Assembly: GCF_000931465.1 (NCBI RefSeq)
Contig: NZ_CP010892.1
Coordinates: 3,061,388-3,125,387 of the forward strand
Reading direction: 5' to 3'
Length of the DNA: 64,000 bases
DNA from: Pseudomonas sp. MRSN 12121
Lineage (GTDB): Bacteria; Pseudomonadota; Gammaproteobacteria; Pseudomonadales; Pseudomonadaceae
Made by a program: the position numbers and the translations under genes. Shown in pieces: positions 27,704-41,400 of the stretch. The notes under the pieces are model-generated. The model saw only the letters and a program-made list of their open reading frames with translations. It was not told the origin of the DNA and ran no database searches. Within the stretch, counting starts at the first letter, position 1; every line of letters starts with the position of its first letter.

Positions 27704-29410
27704 ATGTACTCACCCGCCCTCGCGGGGAGGTTGTGCCTGGCTTTGCTGTGCCTGACTCCGCTGCACTCCGTTCATGCCGCTCCCACCCCCGGTGATACCG
27801 ACCTGATCCGCGAACGCCAGGACCGCCTGCTCGAAGAGCAGCGCCGGCGCCTGGAAGAACTCAAGGACCTGCCCGGCAAGGAGGCTGTTCCCGAGGCCCC
27901 CGCGACCCCTGTCGATAGCCGCTGCTTCGTCATCCGGGACATCGAGCTCAAGGGCGCCGACAGCCTCGGCGCCGACGAGCAGCAGCGCCTGCTCAAGCCC
28001 TACATCGGCCAGTGCCTGGGCGTCAGCCAGCTCAACGAACTGCTCAAGGTCATCACCGACCGCTACATCGACAAGGGCCTGGTCACCAGCCGTGCCTACC
28101 TGCCGCAACAAGACCTGTCCACGGGCCATTTGCAGGTGCTGGTGGTCGAAGGCCGGCTCGAAGGCCTGAAGGGCGCCGAGGGTAGCCAGCTGTCGGACCG
28201 TGAGCTGTCCATGGCCTTTCCCGGCCAGGTCGGCGAGCGGGTCAACCTGCGGGAAATCGAACAACTGGTGGATCAGCTCAACCGCCTGCCGTCGAACCAG
28301 GCACAGATGGAGCTGGCGCCCGGCGCGGCCGTCGGCGGCAGCACGGTGCTGGTCAAGAACACCCCGCAGAAGCCCTGGCGGGTCGGCCTGTCGCGCAGCA
28401 ACGACGGCCAGCGCAGCACCGGCGAACAGCAGTGGGGCACCACCTTCGACTGGGACAGCCCGCTGGGGCTGGCGGACCAGCTGGCGTTGCGCGGCGGCCA
28501 CGATGCCATGAGCGACCACCAGCACACCTCCAACAACGCCATGCTCAATTACAGCCTGCCCTGGGGCTGGTGGAACTTCAGCTACACCTACAGCCAGAGC
28601 GAGTACCGCTCCCAGGCCCAGGCCAACGGTTTCAATTTCAAGCAGACCGGCGACAGCCAGAACCATCAGTTGCGCGCCGAGCGCGTGATCTATCGCGACG
28701 CGCTGAGCAAGACCTCCCTGAACGCCGGTCTGGCCTACCTGCGCACCAACAACTTCATCGAAGACAGCAAGCTCAAGCTGAGCAGCAACCGCCTCAGCGA
28801 AGCCCAGTTCGGCCTCAACCACGGGCGTCGGGTCGGCAGTGCCTTCGTCAACCTCGACCTGGGGATGCAGAACGGCATCGGTGCCTTCGATGCCCAGGGC
28901 AACGACCACCCGGGGCCGGGCGAGCCGAATGCGCGCTACCGCAAATACACCGCCACCCTGAGCTATTTGCAGCCGTTCAAGCTGTGGGGCGAGTCCCTGA
29001 GCTTCAGCAGCCTGATGACCGGCCAGCGCAGCGAAGACGTGCTGTTCAGCCCGCAGCGCACCAGCCTGGGCGGGCAGTCGTCGATCCGTGGCTACAAGGA
29101 TCAGTCGCTGTCCGGCGACAGCGGCGGCTACTGGCGCAACGACCTGCGCTGGAGCCGGCCGGTGACTCTCGGCTGGTTGCGCCCGGTGTTCGCCGAATAC
29201 GGCAGCAGCCTGGGCTACGACCAGGGCGTGATCCGCGGCGACCGCTACAACGGCGACCGCCACGGGCGGATGTCGAGCAACTCCCTGGAGCTGTTCGCCC
29301 GCGGCCAGCACCTGGCTACCAGCGTGACCTTCGCCCATTCCCTTGAACGTCCGGATGCTCTGAGCGAGCGCGAAGCGCCGATCTACTTCCGCCTGGACTT
29401 TTTCCTCTAA
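27704..29410 (+). CDS. cdiB: Two-partner secretion outer-membrane transporter CdiB/ShlB family (TpsB)
   Basis: A 568-residue Omp85-superfamily transporter. A signal peptide (cleavage near VHAA, residue 26) is followed by an N-terminal helix rich in Arg/Glu (ERQDRLLEEQRRRLEELKD), two POTRA domains (about 70-225, with the first ending in the CFVIRDIEL style strand) and a 16-strand barrel. The conserved L6 hairpin motif IRGY is in LGGQSSIRGYKD, and the protein ends in an aromatic beta-signal (YFRLDFFL). It lies 24 bp before the CdiA-type gene, so it is its dedicated exporter. The 202 bp upstream, after the pdtA terminator, are AT-rich near 27640-27680 and should hold the promoter; GAGGG precedes the ATG. 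It is clearly different from PdtB. Confidence 0.93.
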   Translation: MYSPALAGRLCLALLCLTPLHSVHAAPTPGDTDLIRERQDRLLEEQRRRLEELKDLPGKEAVPEAPATPVDSRCFVIRDIELKGADSLGADEQQRLLKPYIGQCLGVSQLNELLKVITDRYIDKGLVTSRAYLPQQDLSTGHLQVLVVEGRLEGLKGAEGSQLSDRELSMAFPGQVGERVNLREIEQLVDQLNRLPSNQAQMELAPGAAVGGSTVLVKNTPQKPWRVGLSRSNDGQRSTGEQQWGTTFDWDSPLGLADQLALRGGHDAMSDHQHTSNNAMLNYSLPWGWWNFSYTYSQSEYRSQAQANGFNFKQTGDSQNHQLRAERVIYRDALSKTSLNAGLAYLRTNNFIEDSKLKLSSNRLSEAQFGLNHGRRVGSAFVNLDLGMQNGIGAFDAQGNDHPGPGEPNARYRKYTATLSYLQPFKLWGESLSFSSLMTGQRSEDVLFSPQRTSLGGQSSIRGYKDQSLSGDSGGYWRNDLRWSRPVTLGWLRPVFAEYGSSLGYDQGVIRGDRYNGDRHGRMSSNSLELFARGQHLATSVTFAHSLERPDALSEREAPIYFRLDFFL

Positions 29411-29434
29411 ATCGCGTTTTCCCGAGACTTCGAC

Positions 29435-32400
29435 ATGGACGTTCGCCACTTCGCCTTCCTGGCCCGCCAGCCTTCGGCTGCCTTGCAAACCCGCGAGCAC
29501 TTCTGCGGCATGCCCAAGCGCGGCCTGGCGTTCGTCCTGGCCAATGCCCTGTTCTGGCAACCGCTGTGGGCCCAGGCCGAAGGCATCGTGGTCAGCGCGC
29601 CGGGCACCAGCCTGGGGCAGGCGGGCAACGGCGTGCCGATCGTCAACATCGCCACGCCCAACGGCAGCGGCCTGTCGCATAACCAGTTCCAGGACTACAA
29701 CGTCGGCCAGCAAGGGCTGATCCTCAACAACGCCACCGACCGCACGCAGAACACCCAGCTGGGCGGGCTCATCGTCGGCAACCCCAACCTCAAGGGCAGC
29801 GCGGCCAGCGTCATCCTCAACGAAGTCAACGGCGGCAGCCCGAGCCAGTTGCGCGGCTACACCGAGGTGGCGGGGCAGTCGGCCCATGTGATCGTCGCCA
29901 ACCCCTATGGCATCAGTTGCAACGGCTGCGGTTTCATCAACACCCCCAAGGCCACGCTGACCACCGGCAAGCCGGTGATCGAGAACGGCCAGCTCGGCCG
30001 CTATCAGGTCGACCAGGGGCAGGTGAGCATCGAGGGCGAAGGGCTCAACGCCAACAACGTCGACAGTTTCGAGATCATCACCCGCAGCGCCAAGATCAAT
30101 GCCCGCATCCAGGCGCGCAACCTGGCGCTGGTCGCCGGCCGCAACGATGTCGACGCCCGCACCCTGGATGCCACTGCCCGGGCCGACGATGGCAGCGCCA
30201 AGCCGGAACTGGCCATCGATTCCTCGGCCCTGGGCGGCATGTACGCCGGGGCGATCAAACTGGTGGGCAGCGAAGCCGGGGTCGGGGTGAAACTCGACGG
30301 CAAGTTGATTGCCAGCGGCGGCGATATCCAGCTCGATGCCAACGGCCAGTTGCGCATGGTCGAGGCCTCGGCCTCTGGCGCGGTCAACGTCAAGGCCGCC
30401 AGCCTCGATGCGCAAGGGCCGGTCTACGCCGGCAGCACCCTCGAGGTGCAGACCCGCGGCGACCTGACGAGCCGGCAAAACCTCGCCGCGCGCGACCGCA
30501 TCGCCCTCAGCGCCGGTGGCCGCTTGAGCAACGGCGGCATCATTGAGGCCGGGGTCAATGCCGATAACAGCCGCAACGCCAATGGCGATGTCAGCCTTGT
30601 GGCGCAGGACCTCGACAACAGCGGCCAGAGCGTGGTCGCCAGCCGTCGTCTGACGATCGCCACCGCGCAGACCTTGACCAACCAGGGCGGCACCCTGAGT
30701 GCGGGGCAGGGCGCCAGCCTCAAGGCCGGCACCCTGGACAACCGCAACCAGGGCCGGGTGCTGAGCAGCGCCGACCTGAACCTCGAAGCCGACCGATTGC
30801 TCAATGCCCGGGGCGGGCTGGTGAGCAGCAATGCTCAGCTGCACGCCAACCTGACGGCGCTGGACAACACCGCTGGCGAAATCTCCAGCCTCGCCGGGGT
30901 CATGCTGAATGTGGCCGCCCTGGACAACGTCGCCGGCCTGATCGCGGCGGGGAGCACGCTGGACATCAATGCCAGCGGCGCCTTCAACAACCAGGCCGGG
31001 CGCCTGGCCGCCCGGCAAGACCTGCAACTGGTCGCGGCGTCCCTGGACAACAGCCGGCAGGGCTCGATCGCCAGCCAGGGCAGCCTGGGCCTGACCACCC
31101 GCGGGGCACTGGACAACCATCAGGCGGGCCAGATTCAGAGCACTGGCCGGGCACAGGTCACGAGCGCCAGCCTGGACAACCACCAGGGAGGCGTGCTGAG
31201 CAGCAGCGATGCACTGAGCCTGACCAGTGGCCAGGTGAACAACAGCGAAGGCGGCCGCATCGCCAGCGCCATGGCCCTCACCGCCAGTGTCAGCGGCCTG
31301 GACCAGCACGACCTGGGCCAGTTGAGCGGCGTCTCGGGCCTGACCCTGGACCTGAACAATGGCCTGCTGGATAACCGCAATGCGCTGATCAGCACCCCGG
31401 GCGCGCTGCTGCTCAAGAACCTGAACGCGGTGGCCAATCAGAAGGGTGAAATCTCCAGTCGCCAAGCCTTCACCCTGGCGGCCGGCAGCCTGGACAACAG
31501 CGCCGGCAAGGTCCTCAGCGAGCAGGCCCTGACCCTGCGTATCGCCCGGGCCCTGGACAACAGCGGCGCGTTGATTTCCGCCTCGGCCCTCGACCTGCAA
31601 GCCGACAGCCTGAACAACCGGCAGGGCACGATCAACGCCGTGGCCGGGCTGGACCTGCTGCTGGCCGGCCGCCTGGACAACCAGGGCGGCAAGCTGCGCG
31701 GTAGCGATCTCAGCGTCCAGGTGGGCGCTCTGGACAATCGCCAGGGGCAGGTGGTGGCCGATGCCAGCCTGACGCTGGGCAGCCAGGGCGCGATCGACAA
31801 TGCCTCTGGCTCGATGACGGCCGGGCAGGCCGCGAGCGTGCGCGGCGCCAGCCTCGACAACAACCAGGGGACGCTGCTGGGCGGTTCGACGCTGACGGCG
31901 AAGATTGCCGGGCAGTTGCTGAACCAGGCCGGCCTGTTGTCGGCCAATGCCTTGCTGAGCCTCGATAGCGCCAGCCTCGACAACCAGCTCAAGGGGCGGA
32001 TCGTCAGCCAGGCCGACGTCACGCTCAAGACCGCCGGAACGCTGGATAACCGCGGCGGCAGCGTCAACGCCGGCGGCGGCCTGACGCTCAACGCCAACCG
32101 CGTGGACAACCGCCAGGGCGGCTCGCTGAGCGCGGCGCGGGGCGCCAGCCTGGGCATCGATTATCTCGATAACCAGGGCGGCAAGGTGGCCAGCCAAAGT
32201 GACTTGCACTTGACGGGGACCACGCTCGATAACCAGGGCGGCCAGGTGCTCGCCAATGGCGACCTTGACCTGGCCCTGGTGCAGCTCGACAACCGGTTCG
32301 CTGGCCGGTTGTCCGGGCAGGCGGCGGTCACGCTCAAGGCGGCGCGGCTGAACAACGGCGAGGGGGGCAATCTCTACGCCAAAGGCTTGCTGGACCTGGC

Positions 32401-35400
32401 GCTGAGCGAGCACTTGCTCAATGCCCGGGGCACGCTCAAGGGCGATGGCGCGCTGTTGCTCAAGGCCGGCAGCCTGAACAACGACGGTGGCCAGCTCGCC
32501 AGCGTCAAGGGCATGCAGCTCACCAGCCTGGGCACCCTGAGCAACCTGGGGGGCAGCCTGACCAGCGGCGACACGCTCGACCTGGTCAGCGGCCAGCTGA
32601 ACAACGGCGCCGCCGGCACTATCTCCAGCACCAAGACCCTGACGGCCAGCGTCAGCGGCCTCGACCAGCAAGGCGGCAAACTGTTCAGCAACACGGGGCT
32701 GACGCTGGACCTGAACAACGGCCAGTTGAACAACCGGGACGGCCTGATCAACGCTCCAGGTGCGTTACTGCTGAAAAACCTCAACGCGGTGGACAACCGC
32801 GGCGGCGAGATCTCCAGCGACCAGGGCTTCACCCTGGCCGCACAGACGCTCGACAACACCGACGGCACCCTGGGCAGCCACCAGGCGCTGATCGTGCGGA
32901 TCGAGCGCAACCTGGACAACCTCAGGGGCCGGGTGTCGGGCAATGGCCTGGCACTGCAGGCCGCCAGCGTCGACAACAGCGCCGGGAGCATTGACAGCGA
33001 TGCGGACCTGAGCCTGACCGTCGCGCAGGCCGTGACCAACCAGGGCGGCGAGCTGTCCAGCGCCGGTGTGTCGACCCTCAAGGCGGCCAGCCTGGACAAT
33101 GCCCGGGGCAAGCTCAAGGGCGACCTCGGGCTGAGCATCGACCTGGGCGGGGCGCTGAACAACCAGGGCGGGCTGCTCGGCTCCGGCAAGGCGCTGACGC
33201 TCCAGGCGGGCAGCCTCGACAACCGCGCCGCGGGCGTCGTGCTGGCGGTCGATGGTGCCCTGACGGGCAAGATCGGCGGCGCCGTCGATAACCGCGAGCA
33301 GGGAAAATTCAAAGCCGCCGCGGGCATCGACATGACCACCGGCAGCCTGGATAACCGTGGCGGCAGCCTGGCCGGCGAGGGGCGACTGACCCTGCGCAGC
33401 GACCTGGCGGATAACCGGGGAGGGCTGATCCAGGCCGGCCAGGACCTGGAGCTACAGGTCAAGCAGCTGGATAACCGCGACAAGGGCGTGGTCAGCGGCA
33501 AGGCCGCGATCGCCTACGAGGGCGTGCGGCTGGACAACAGCGGTGGCCTGCTCAGCGCGGTCGGCCCGCTGACGCTCAAGGCCCGGGAGGCCATCAACGC
33601 CCGGGGCCGGATCGCCAGCCAGGGCGACCTGAGCGCCACCCTCGACAGCCTGGAACAGCAGGGCGGTACGCTGGTGGCCCAAGGCAGCCTGCTGCTAACC
33701 GGCAACAGCCTCGACAACCGCAACGGCGGCCTGGTCGGCAGCACCAACGCCATGACCCTGAATGTCGACCAGGTCGACAACCGCGCCGGGGAAATCTCCA
33801 GCACCGCCAGCAGCCTGGAGCAGACCGGCCAGCGCCTGGACAACAGCGAGGGCGGCAAGCTGCTGGCCGCGACCGACCTGCGGCTGACGGTGGCGCAGGT
33901 GATTAACCAGAGCAAGGGACGGCTGGTCGGCACGGGCCGCACCTACCTGACGGGCAGCGCGCTCGACAACGCCGGCGGCAGCCTTTCCGGCCTCAAGGGG
34001 CTGGATATCCGCCTTGACGGTGCCTTGCTCAACAACAGTGGCTCGCTCAGCAGCGAAGGGGGCCTGACCCTCACTGCCGCCTCCCTGGACAACACCGCGG
34101 GCAAGCTCGGCAGCGCCGGCGTGCTGTCGGTCAGCAGCCTGGGCGCGTTGCTCAACCAGGGCGGCTCGATCCTCACCGAGCAAGGGCTGATCCTGGCCAG
34201 TGAGCGTCTCGATAACAGCCAGGGCGGCGTGATCAACGGCAAGGGCGCCACCCGCATCACCACCGGCGCTCTGGACAACCACCAGGGCGGCCGTCTCACC
34301 AGCGACGACACGCTGGATCTCTCGGCCGCCCAGGTCGACAACGGCGCCAGCGGCCGCATCGCCAGTGAAAAGGCCCTGACGGCCAGCATCGCCGGCCTGA
34401 ATCAGCACGGCGGCGAATTCTTCAGCAAGACCCGGCTGCACCTGGACCTGAACCACGGCCGGCTCGACAACCAGGGCGGCCTGATCAATGGCCCGCTGCT
34501 GGTGCTCGATAACGTCAAGGAGGTCGCCAACCAGAACGGCGAGATCTCCAGTGCCCAAGCCTTTGCCCTGAGCACCCAGAGCCTCGACAACAGTGGCGGC
34601 AAGCTGCTCAGCCAGCAGGGGCTGAGCCTGCGTGTCGCGCAGGCGTTGAACAACCGCAACGGATCGATTTCAGCGGCCTCCCTCGACAGCCGCAGCGCCA
34701 GCCTGGACAACAGCCACGGCCTGATCAGCAGCCGTGGCGAGATCGACCTGGGCGTGAGCCAGTCCTGGACCAACCAGGAGGGCAAACTGATCGGCGACGG
34801 CAAGGTGCTGCTGGCCGCCAACAGCCTGGACAACCGCAAGGGCTCGGTCGCCGGCAAGGCCGACCTTGTAGCAACGCTTAGCACCCTGGACAACCGCGAC
34901 GGCCAACTGATCGCCAGCGGCGCCCTGGACCTGGCGGGCGCTGCGCTGGACAACCGCGACAACGGCCTGGTAGGCGCTACAAAAGCGCTGAAACTCGAGG
35001 TCGACAGCATCGATAACCGTGGCGGCGAACTCTCCGCCGGTGCCGACATCGGCCTGACAGCCCGGCGCCTGGACAACAGTGACAATGGTCAGATCCTGGC
35101 CGCCATGGGCCTGCGTATGAGCCTCGACCAGTTGCTCAACCGCAACCGCGGGCTGATCGAGGCCAAGGCCGCTCTGAGCCTGGATGGCCAGACCCTGGAC
35201 AACAGCGCGGGGCGCCTGCTCAGCGGCCAGGACCTGCGTCTCGGCCTGGGCGGCGACCTGACGAACGAGCAGGGGCTGATCAGCAGCGAAGGCCGGCTCG
35301 ACGTCGGCAGCGCCAGCCTGGGCAACACCGGCGGCAGCCTGTCGAGTGCCGGCGTGCTCAAGGTCGACAGCCGTGGCGCGCTGGGCAACCAGGGCGGGCA

Positions 35401-38400
35401 ACTGCTCAGCGACAGCGGCATCGAACTGCGCAGCGCCAGCCTCGACAACCGCCAGCAAGGCGTGATCAGCGGCAAGGGCACCGTGGGGGTGACCACCGGA
35501 GCGTTCGATAACAGCCAGGGCGGGCGCCTGAACAGCGGCGACAGCCTGGACCTCTCGGCCGGCCAGGTCAGCAACCGCAGCGGTGGCAGCATCGGCAGCG
35601 CCAAGGCCCTGACCGCCAATGTCGCCAGCCTCGACCAGGCGAGCGGCAAGCTGTTCAGCAACACCAGCCTGACCCTCGACCTGAACCAGGGCCAGTTGAA
35701 TAACCAGGGCGGCCTGATCAATGCCCCCGCGCTGTTGCTGCGCAACCTCAAGGGCGTCGACAACCAAGGAGGCGAGATCTCCAGTGCCCAGGCCTTCAGC
35801 CTCGCGGCCGAGCGCCTCGACAACAGCAACGGCAAACTCCTCGGCAACCAGGGCGTGACCCTGCGGGTCGATCAGGCCTTGACCAACCTCAAGGGGCAGA
35901 TCGCGGCGGCGGCCCTCGATGTGCGGGCCGCCAGCCTGGACAACGCCGAGGGCAGCCTTAACAGCCGCAGCGACCTGAAACTGAATGTCGCAGGGCTGCT
36001 GAGCAACCGGAACAAAGGCCTGATCAACGCGGCACAGGACCTGACGCTGGCCAGCGCCGACCTGGACAACCAGGGCGGCACCGTGCTCGGCGGCCGTGCC
36101 GCGACCCTCGACGCAATGGCGTTGAACAACAGTGGCAACGGCCTGATCAACAGCCAGGGCACCCTGGACTTGACCGCCAGCAGCCTGGACTCCTCCAGCG
36201 GCGGCGAGGTTTCGGCCAAGGGCGGGATCAGCCTGAAGCTCGGCCGCTTGACCCAGAACGGCGGGCGCCTGCTGGGCGACAGCACCGTGCGCCTGGACCT
36301 GGCCGGCGGCGACCTCGACAACCGCAACGGCTTGCTGAGCGCGAAAGGCCCGCTGAGCATCGAACGCCTGCGCGACCTGGACAACCAGGCAGGCGAAATC
36401 TCCAGCGGCCAGAGCTTCGACCTCGTGGCGCGCACGCTGAACAATAACGCTGGCCAGTTGATCAGCAACGGCCAGTTGGGAGTGCGTGGCGACACGCTGC
36501 TCAACCAGGGCGGCCTGATCTCGGGCTGGCAGGGGCTGACCGTCAACGGCGGCAGCCTCGACAACCGTAGCAGCGGCACGCTGTCCAGCCGCAGCGGCGA
36601 TCTCACGGTGAACCTCGGCGGGGCGTTGCTCAACAGCGGCGCCGGTGCGCTGGTCAGCCAGAAAGCGCTGACCGTCAACGCGGCCAGCCTGGATAACCGC
36701 GCGGGCATCCTGTCCAGCGGCGCGGGCCAGCAACTGACCGTCGACGGCCTGCTGAACAATGCCCAGGGCGGTTCGATCGACAGCGGCATGACCCTGACGT
36801 TGCGCGCCATGGCCTTGAACAATGGCGGCAGCATCGGCGCCAGGCAGGCCCTGAGCCTGACCGGCACCACCCTGGATAACTCCGGCGGCAGCCTGGCCAG
36901 CAACGGCGCGGTGAACCTCGACCTGCTCGGCAACCTGACCAATACCAACGGCAAGCTGGCCAGCGGCGGCCCGCTGGTCATCAGCCGCAGCAACCGGATC
37001 GACAACCAGGGCGGGCAACTGGTCAGCCAGGGCCTGTTGAGCGTGCTGACCGGTGGCCTGGATAACCGCAATCGCGGCACCGTCGCGAGTTCCGACAACC
37101 TGCTCCTCAACACCTCCGGGGCGGTGCAGAACAGCGGCGACGGCCTGATCTACAGCCAGAACGGCAACCTGCAACTCAACGCCGCGAGCCTGGCCAACGC
37201 CAGGGGCACGGTGCAAAGCCAGGGCGCGCTGACCCTGGCGGTGAACGGCGATATCGACAACCAGAGCGGCCGGTTGCTGGCCAGCAACGGCGACCTCGTG
37301 GTCACTGCCAACAACCTGGACAACCGTGGCGGAACCCTCGCCAGCCTCAAGGGCGCGCTCGACGTGCGGATCGTCGGGGTACTGAAAAACGGCTACGACC
37401 TGGGCAATAACCGCCAGGGCGGCATCGCCCAGGCCGAGCGCCTGAGCCTTAGCGCGCTGGGCGGCATCGATAACTACGGCGGGCGTATTTCCGCCCAGAG
37501 CGGCGACGCCCTGGTCACCACCGCCAACTTCGACAACCGCAACGGCGGCCTGTATGCCAAAGGGCTGGTCAAGGTCAGCGCCAATGACTTCGACAACAGC
37601 GGCGACAACGACGGCCAGATCGCCGGCAACCGCATCGACCTCAACCTCAATGGGCACCTGAACAACCGCCTGGGCATCATCGAGAGCGACAGCAGCCTCA
37701 GCGTGCGCGCGGCCAGCCTCGACAACCAGACCGGCCAGCTGCGGGCCCTGGGCACTAGCGGCAAGACCGACTTGCAGATCGGCGGCCTGTTCGACAACCG
37801 CAACGGCACGCTGGAAAGCGCCAACAGCGACCTGACCCTCAACGCCGCGAGCTTGCAGAACCAGGGCGGTAGCGTGCTGCATGTGGGCAGCGGCACCTTC
37901 GATATCTCCACCGCCAACCTGACCCAGGCCGGTGGCAGCCTCGTTACCCGTGGCGGGCTGACACTCGCGGCCGACAGCTGGACCAACAGCAGCGTGATCC
38001 AGGCCGGGCGCCTGACGATCAATGTCAACCACCTGACCCAGACCGGCAGCGGGCAGTTGCTAGCCTCCACCAGCCTGACGGGCACCGGCGGCAACTGGGT
38101 CAACGACGGCCTGATTGCCAGTGACGGCACGGCCAGCCTGACGCTGGGCGGCAGCTACAGCGGCAACGGACGCTACAGCAGCCTGGGCGACCTGGGGCTG
38201 GCGGCCGGCTCGGTGGGCCTGGGGCTGGCGGGCAGTGTCGCCAGCGGCGGCACTGCCACGATCAATGTCGGCGGCCCGCTCACCAACTATGGGCGGCTGA
38301 CCTCGGCGGCGGGGATGCAGCTCAATGCCGGCTCCATCAACAACTTCGGGACCCTGGGCGGCAGTGGCGACCTGCGACTCGGCACGGCGAGCCTGCTGAA

Positions 38401-41400
38401 CCAGAACGGCCTGGTTTTCAGCGGTGGCGACATGAGCTTGAACGTCGCCAACCTGACCAACCAGAACGGCGATCTGTACGGCCTCGGCAACGTGACGATC
38501 GGCGGCTATGGCGGCGCGGCCAGGGCCGCGGTGGTGGAAAACATTTCCGGATCGATGGAAAGCCTGGGCAACTTCGCGCTCAACGCCGACGCGTTCCGTA
38601 ACCGCACCGATGGCGCGGTGGCGTCGGGCAGCCGGAAGCTGAAGTCGGGGTTCATCGCCAACATATGCAATGACTGCAAAGGGGGCAGCTACACCTTCAC
38701 GCTGTCGGCCCGTGAAATCTACGAAAGCATGGATAACGACACCAGCGCCTCGGCGGTACTGACTGCCGGCAAGGATTTCGTCTTCCAGGGCGGCAGCTTT
38801 CTCAACAGCAAAAGCACCATCAGCGCGGGCGGCAATATCAACATCACCGCCGACAGTTTGCAGAACATCGGCGCGCAGAACGGGACCATCGAGCGCACGC
38901 GTCTTTACAAGGTCTACGGCATGGGCTCGGGCGCCACCGGGCAGTTTTTCTCCGATGTAGTGATGCCTTACAACCAGCGCAACAACCCCGATTTCCCTTA
39001 TGTGTATTACCTGGACCTGGCAGACAATATTCATAAGGCGATCCCTAAGTCGACACGTTACAGAGAGGGGGGGCGAGACGGCGAATCGTATGCCGTGGTG
39101 TCGCTCAAAGACGCGGACACGGGGGCAACCGTCGATACACGTGGCGTCTATAACATCGTGCTGTCTGGCCTGAAATACGGCTTCGAGAACAACACGCCCT
39201 CCCTCTACGACCCGAACAACCTGCTTGAACTGCCGAGTCAGTTGTCCCAGTACACACTGCTCAGCGATGTCGAGGTGGCCAAGGACAGCAGCGGTGCCGC
39301 CAGTACGGCAGGCAGCCGCAATGCGGTGATCCAGGCCGGCGGCAACGTTTCGATCACCGCCGCCAAGGATCTGCAGAACAGCGTCATCCACCAGGACTAC
39401 AGCGTCGCCGGTGGTACCAACAAGGTCGTGGATACCCGGGTGAGCGGTACCGGCACCACGGTGGTCAGGATCAATAGCCAGCTGCCGCCCGACCGGGCCC
39501 AGCAACAAGTCAACCCGCTGAGCCTGCCCGGCTTTAGCTTGCCGACGGGAGCAAACGGCCTGTTCCGCCTGAGTGCGCAGGGAGGCGCGGAGCGGCAGGC
39601 GACCCAGGCCGCTACCGGCCCGCAGAACTGGACCCTGGGCAGCGCCTCGGTCAGCAGCGTGCAGCGTCAACAGAACCTGCCGGATATCCAGGCGCGCAGC
39701 GTGCAGATCGGCGACGCCGCCCAGGTGGCCGCCAGCGATCGGCAATTGACCCGCGTCACCCGCCAGGCCACCGACAGCAGCCTGCGCGCTAGCACCCTCG
39801 ACGTCAGCGCCCCGGCCGACAACGGCGGCACCCTGGCGTTGCCGGGCCACGAAGGCAATGCGGGGGCGATCACTCAGGTGGCGCCCGTGCAGGTGGCGGG
39901 CGCCACCCAGAGCGTGGTCGCCACGGGGCCGGACCTGAGCGTACCGGCACAGCCGCTTGCCCCGCGCGATCCGCTGGCCAGCGTGACTTCGCCGATTGTC
40001 GATAGCACGACCGCCACACCCCCAGCGACGACCGCTACGGCGGTGGCCAGCCAGACCGTGGCCCGGGTCCAGGGCCTGCCGGACAGCTCGTTCAAGCCGA
40101 GCCCGCAGAAGTACCTGGTCGAGACCAATCCGGTGCTCACCGAACTGAAACAGTTCATGAGTTCGGACTATCTGCTGGCCAACCTGGGCTATGACCCCGA
40201 CCAGAGCCAGAAGCGCCTGGGGGATGGTTTCTATGAGCAGAAGCTGATCCAGCAAGCGGTGGTCGCCCGCACGGGCCAACGGTTCATCGATGGCCAGACC
40301 TCGGACGAAAAACTCTTCAAGTACCTGATGGACAACGCCATCAGCAGCAAACAGCAGTTGGGCCTGTCGATGGGCGTGACGCTGACCTCGCAGCAGGTCG
40401 CGGCCCTGACCCACGACATCGTCTGGCTCGAAGAGCACGAAGTGAACGGCGAGAAGGTGCTGGTGCCGGTGGTGTACCTGGCCCAGGCCGAAGGCCGCCT
40501 GGGGCCGACCGGTGCCTTGATTGCCGGTAACGATGTGTCGTTGATCGCCGGACAGAACCTCGACAACGTCGGCACCCTGCGTGCGACCCACAACCTGTCC
40601 GCCACGGCCGGCAAGGACCTGGTCAACAGTGGGCTGATCGAGGCGGGCAACCGCCTGGACCTGCTGGCGGGCAACGACATCGTCAACAAGGCGGGCGGCA
40701 TCATCGCCGGGCGCGACGTGACCATGACCGCGATCGGCGGCGACGTGCGCAACGAGCGCAGCGTCACCGCGGTGGACAGCCTGGTCCGCGGCTATTCGCA
40801 CAAGGATTACGCCGACAGCGCGGCGCGTATCGAAGCTGCCAACGACATGCGCATTTCCGCCGGTCGTGACATCAGCAACCCGGGCAGCGTGCTGCAAAGC
40901 GGCCGCGACATGAGCCTGAGCGCGGGGCGTGACGTCAACCTGCTGGCCACCGAGCTCAACAGCAGCCTGGTGCTGGGCCGTAAACACTACAGCAGCGACG
41001 TCACCCAGCTCGGCTCCGACGTCAGCGCCGGCCGCGACCTGAGCGTCAGGGCGGGGCGCGACATCAGCGCCATCGCCAGCCAGATCGATGCCCAGCGCGA
41101 CATCACCATGGCGGCCACCGAAAACCTGACACTGTCCTCGGCGGCCGACGAGCAGCATTCCTACGAAAAGACCAAGAAAGTCACCCGCCAGGAAGACCAC
41201 GTCAGCCAGGTCGCCACCACCCTCGGCGCCGGGGGCGACATCGCACTCAGCGCCGGCAAGGACATGGCGCTGATCTCCAGCCGCATCACCGCGGGCGATG
41301 AAGCCTACCTGGTGGCCGGCGACAAGCTCGAACTGCTGGCAGCGCAAGACAGCGACTACTCGTTGTACGACATGAAGAAAAAGGGCTCCTTCGGCTCGAA

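Noticed and set aside
27710..32671. A 1653-codon open frame on the minus strand across cdiB and cdiA
   Set aside because: It is antisense to two clearly recognisable genes, has low-complexity Ala/Gly/Gln/Val composition and no domain. It reflects the high GC content and repeat structure of the plus-strand genes.
30600..37930. Regularly spaced short repeats suggestive of an array such as CRISPR
   Set aside because: The roughly 60-bp periodicity is in frame, codes for the LDNxxGxL beta-helix turns of cdiA and has no conserved repeat with unique spacers.
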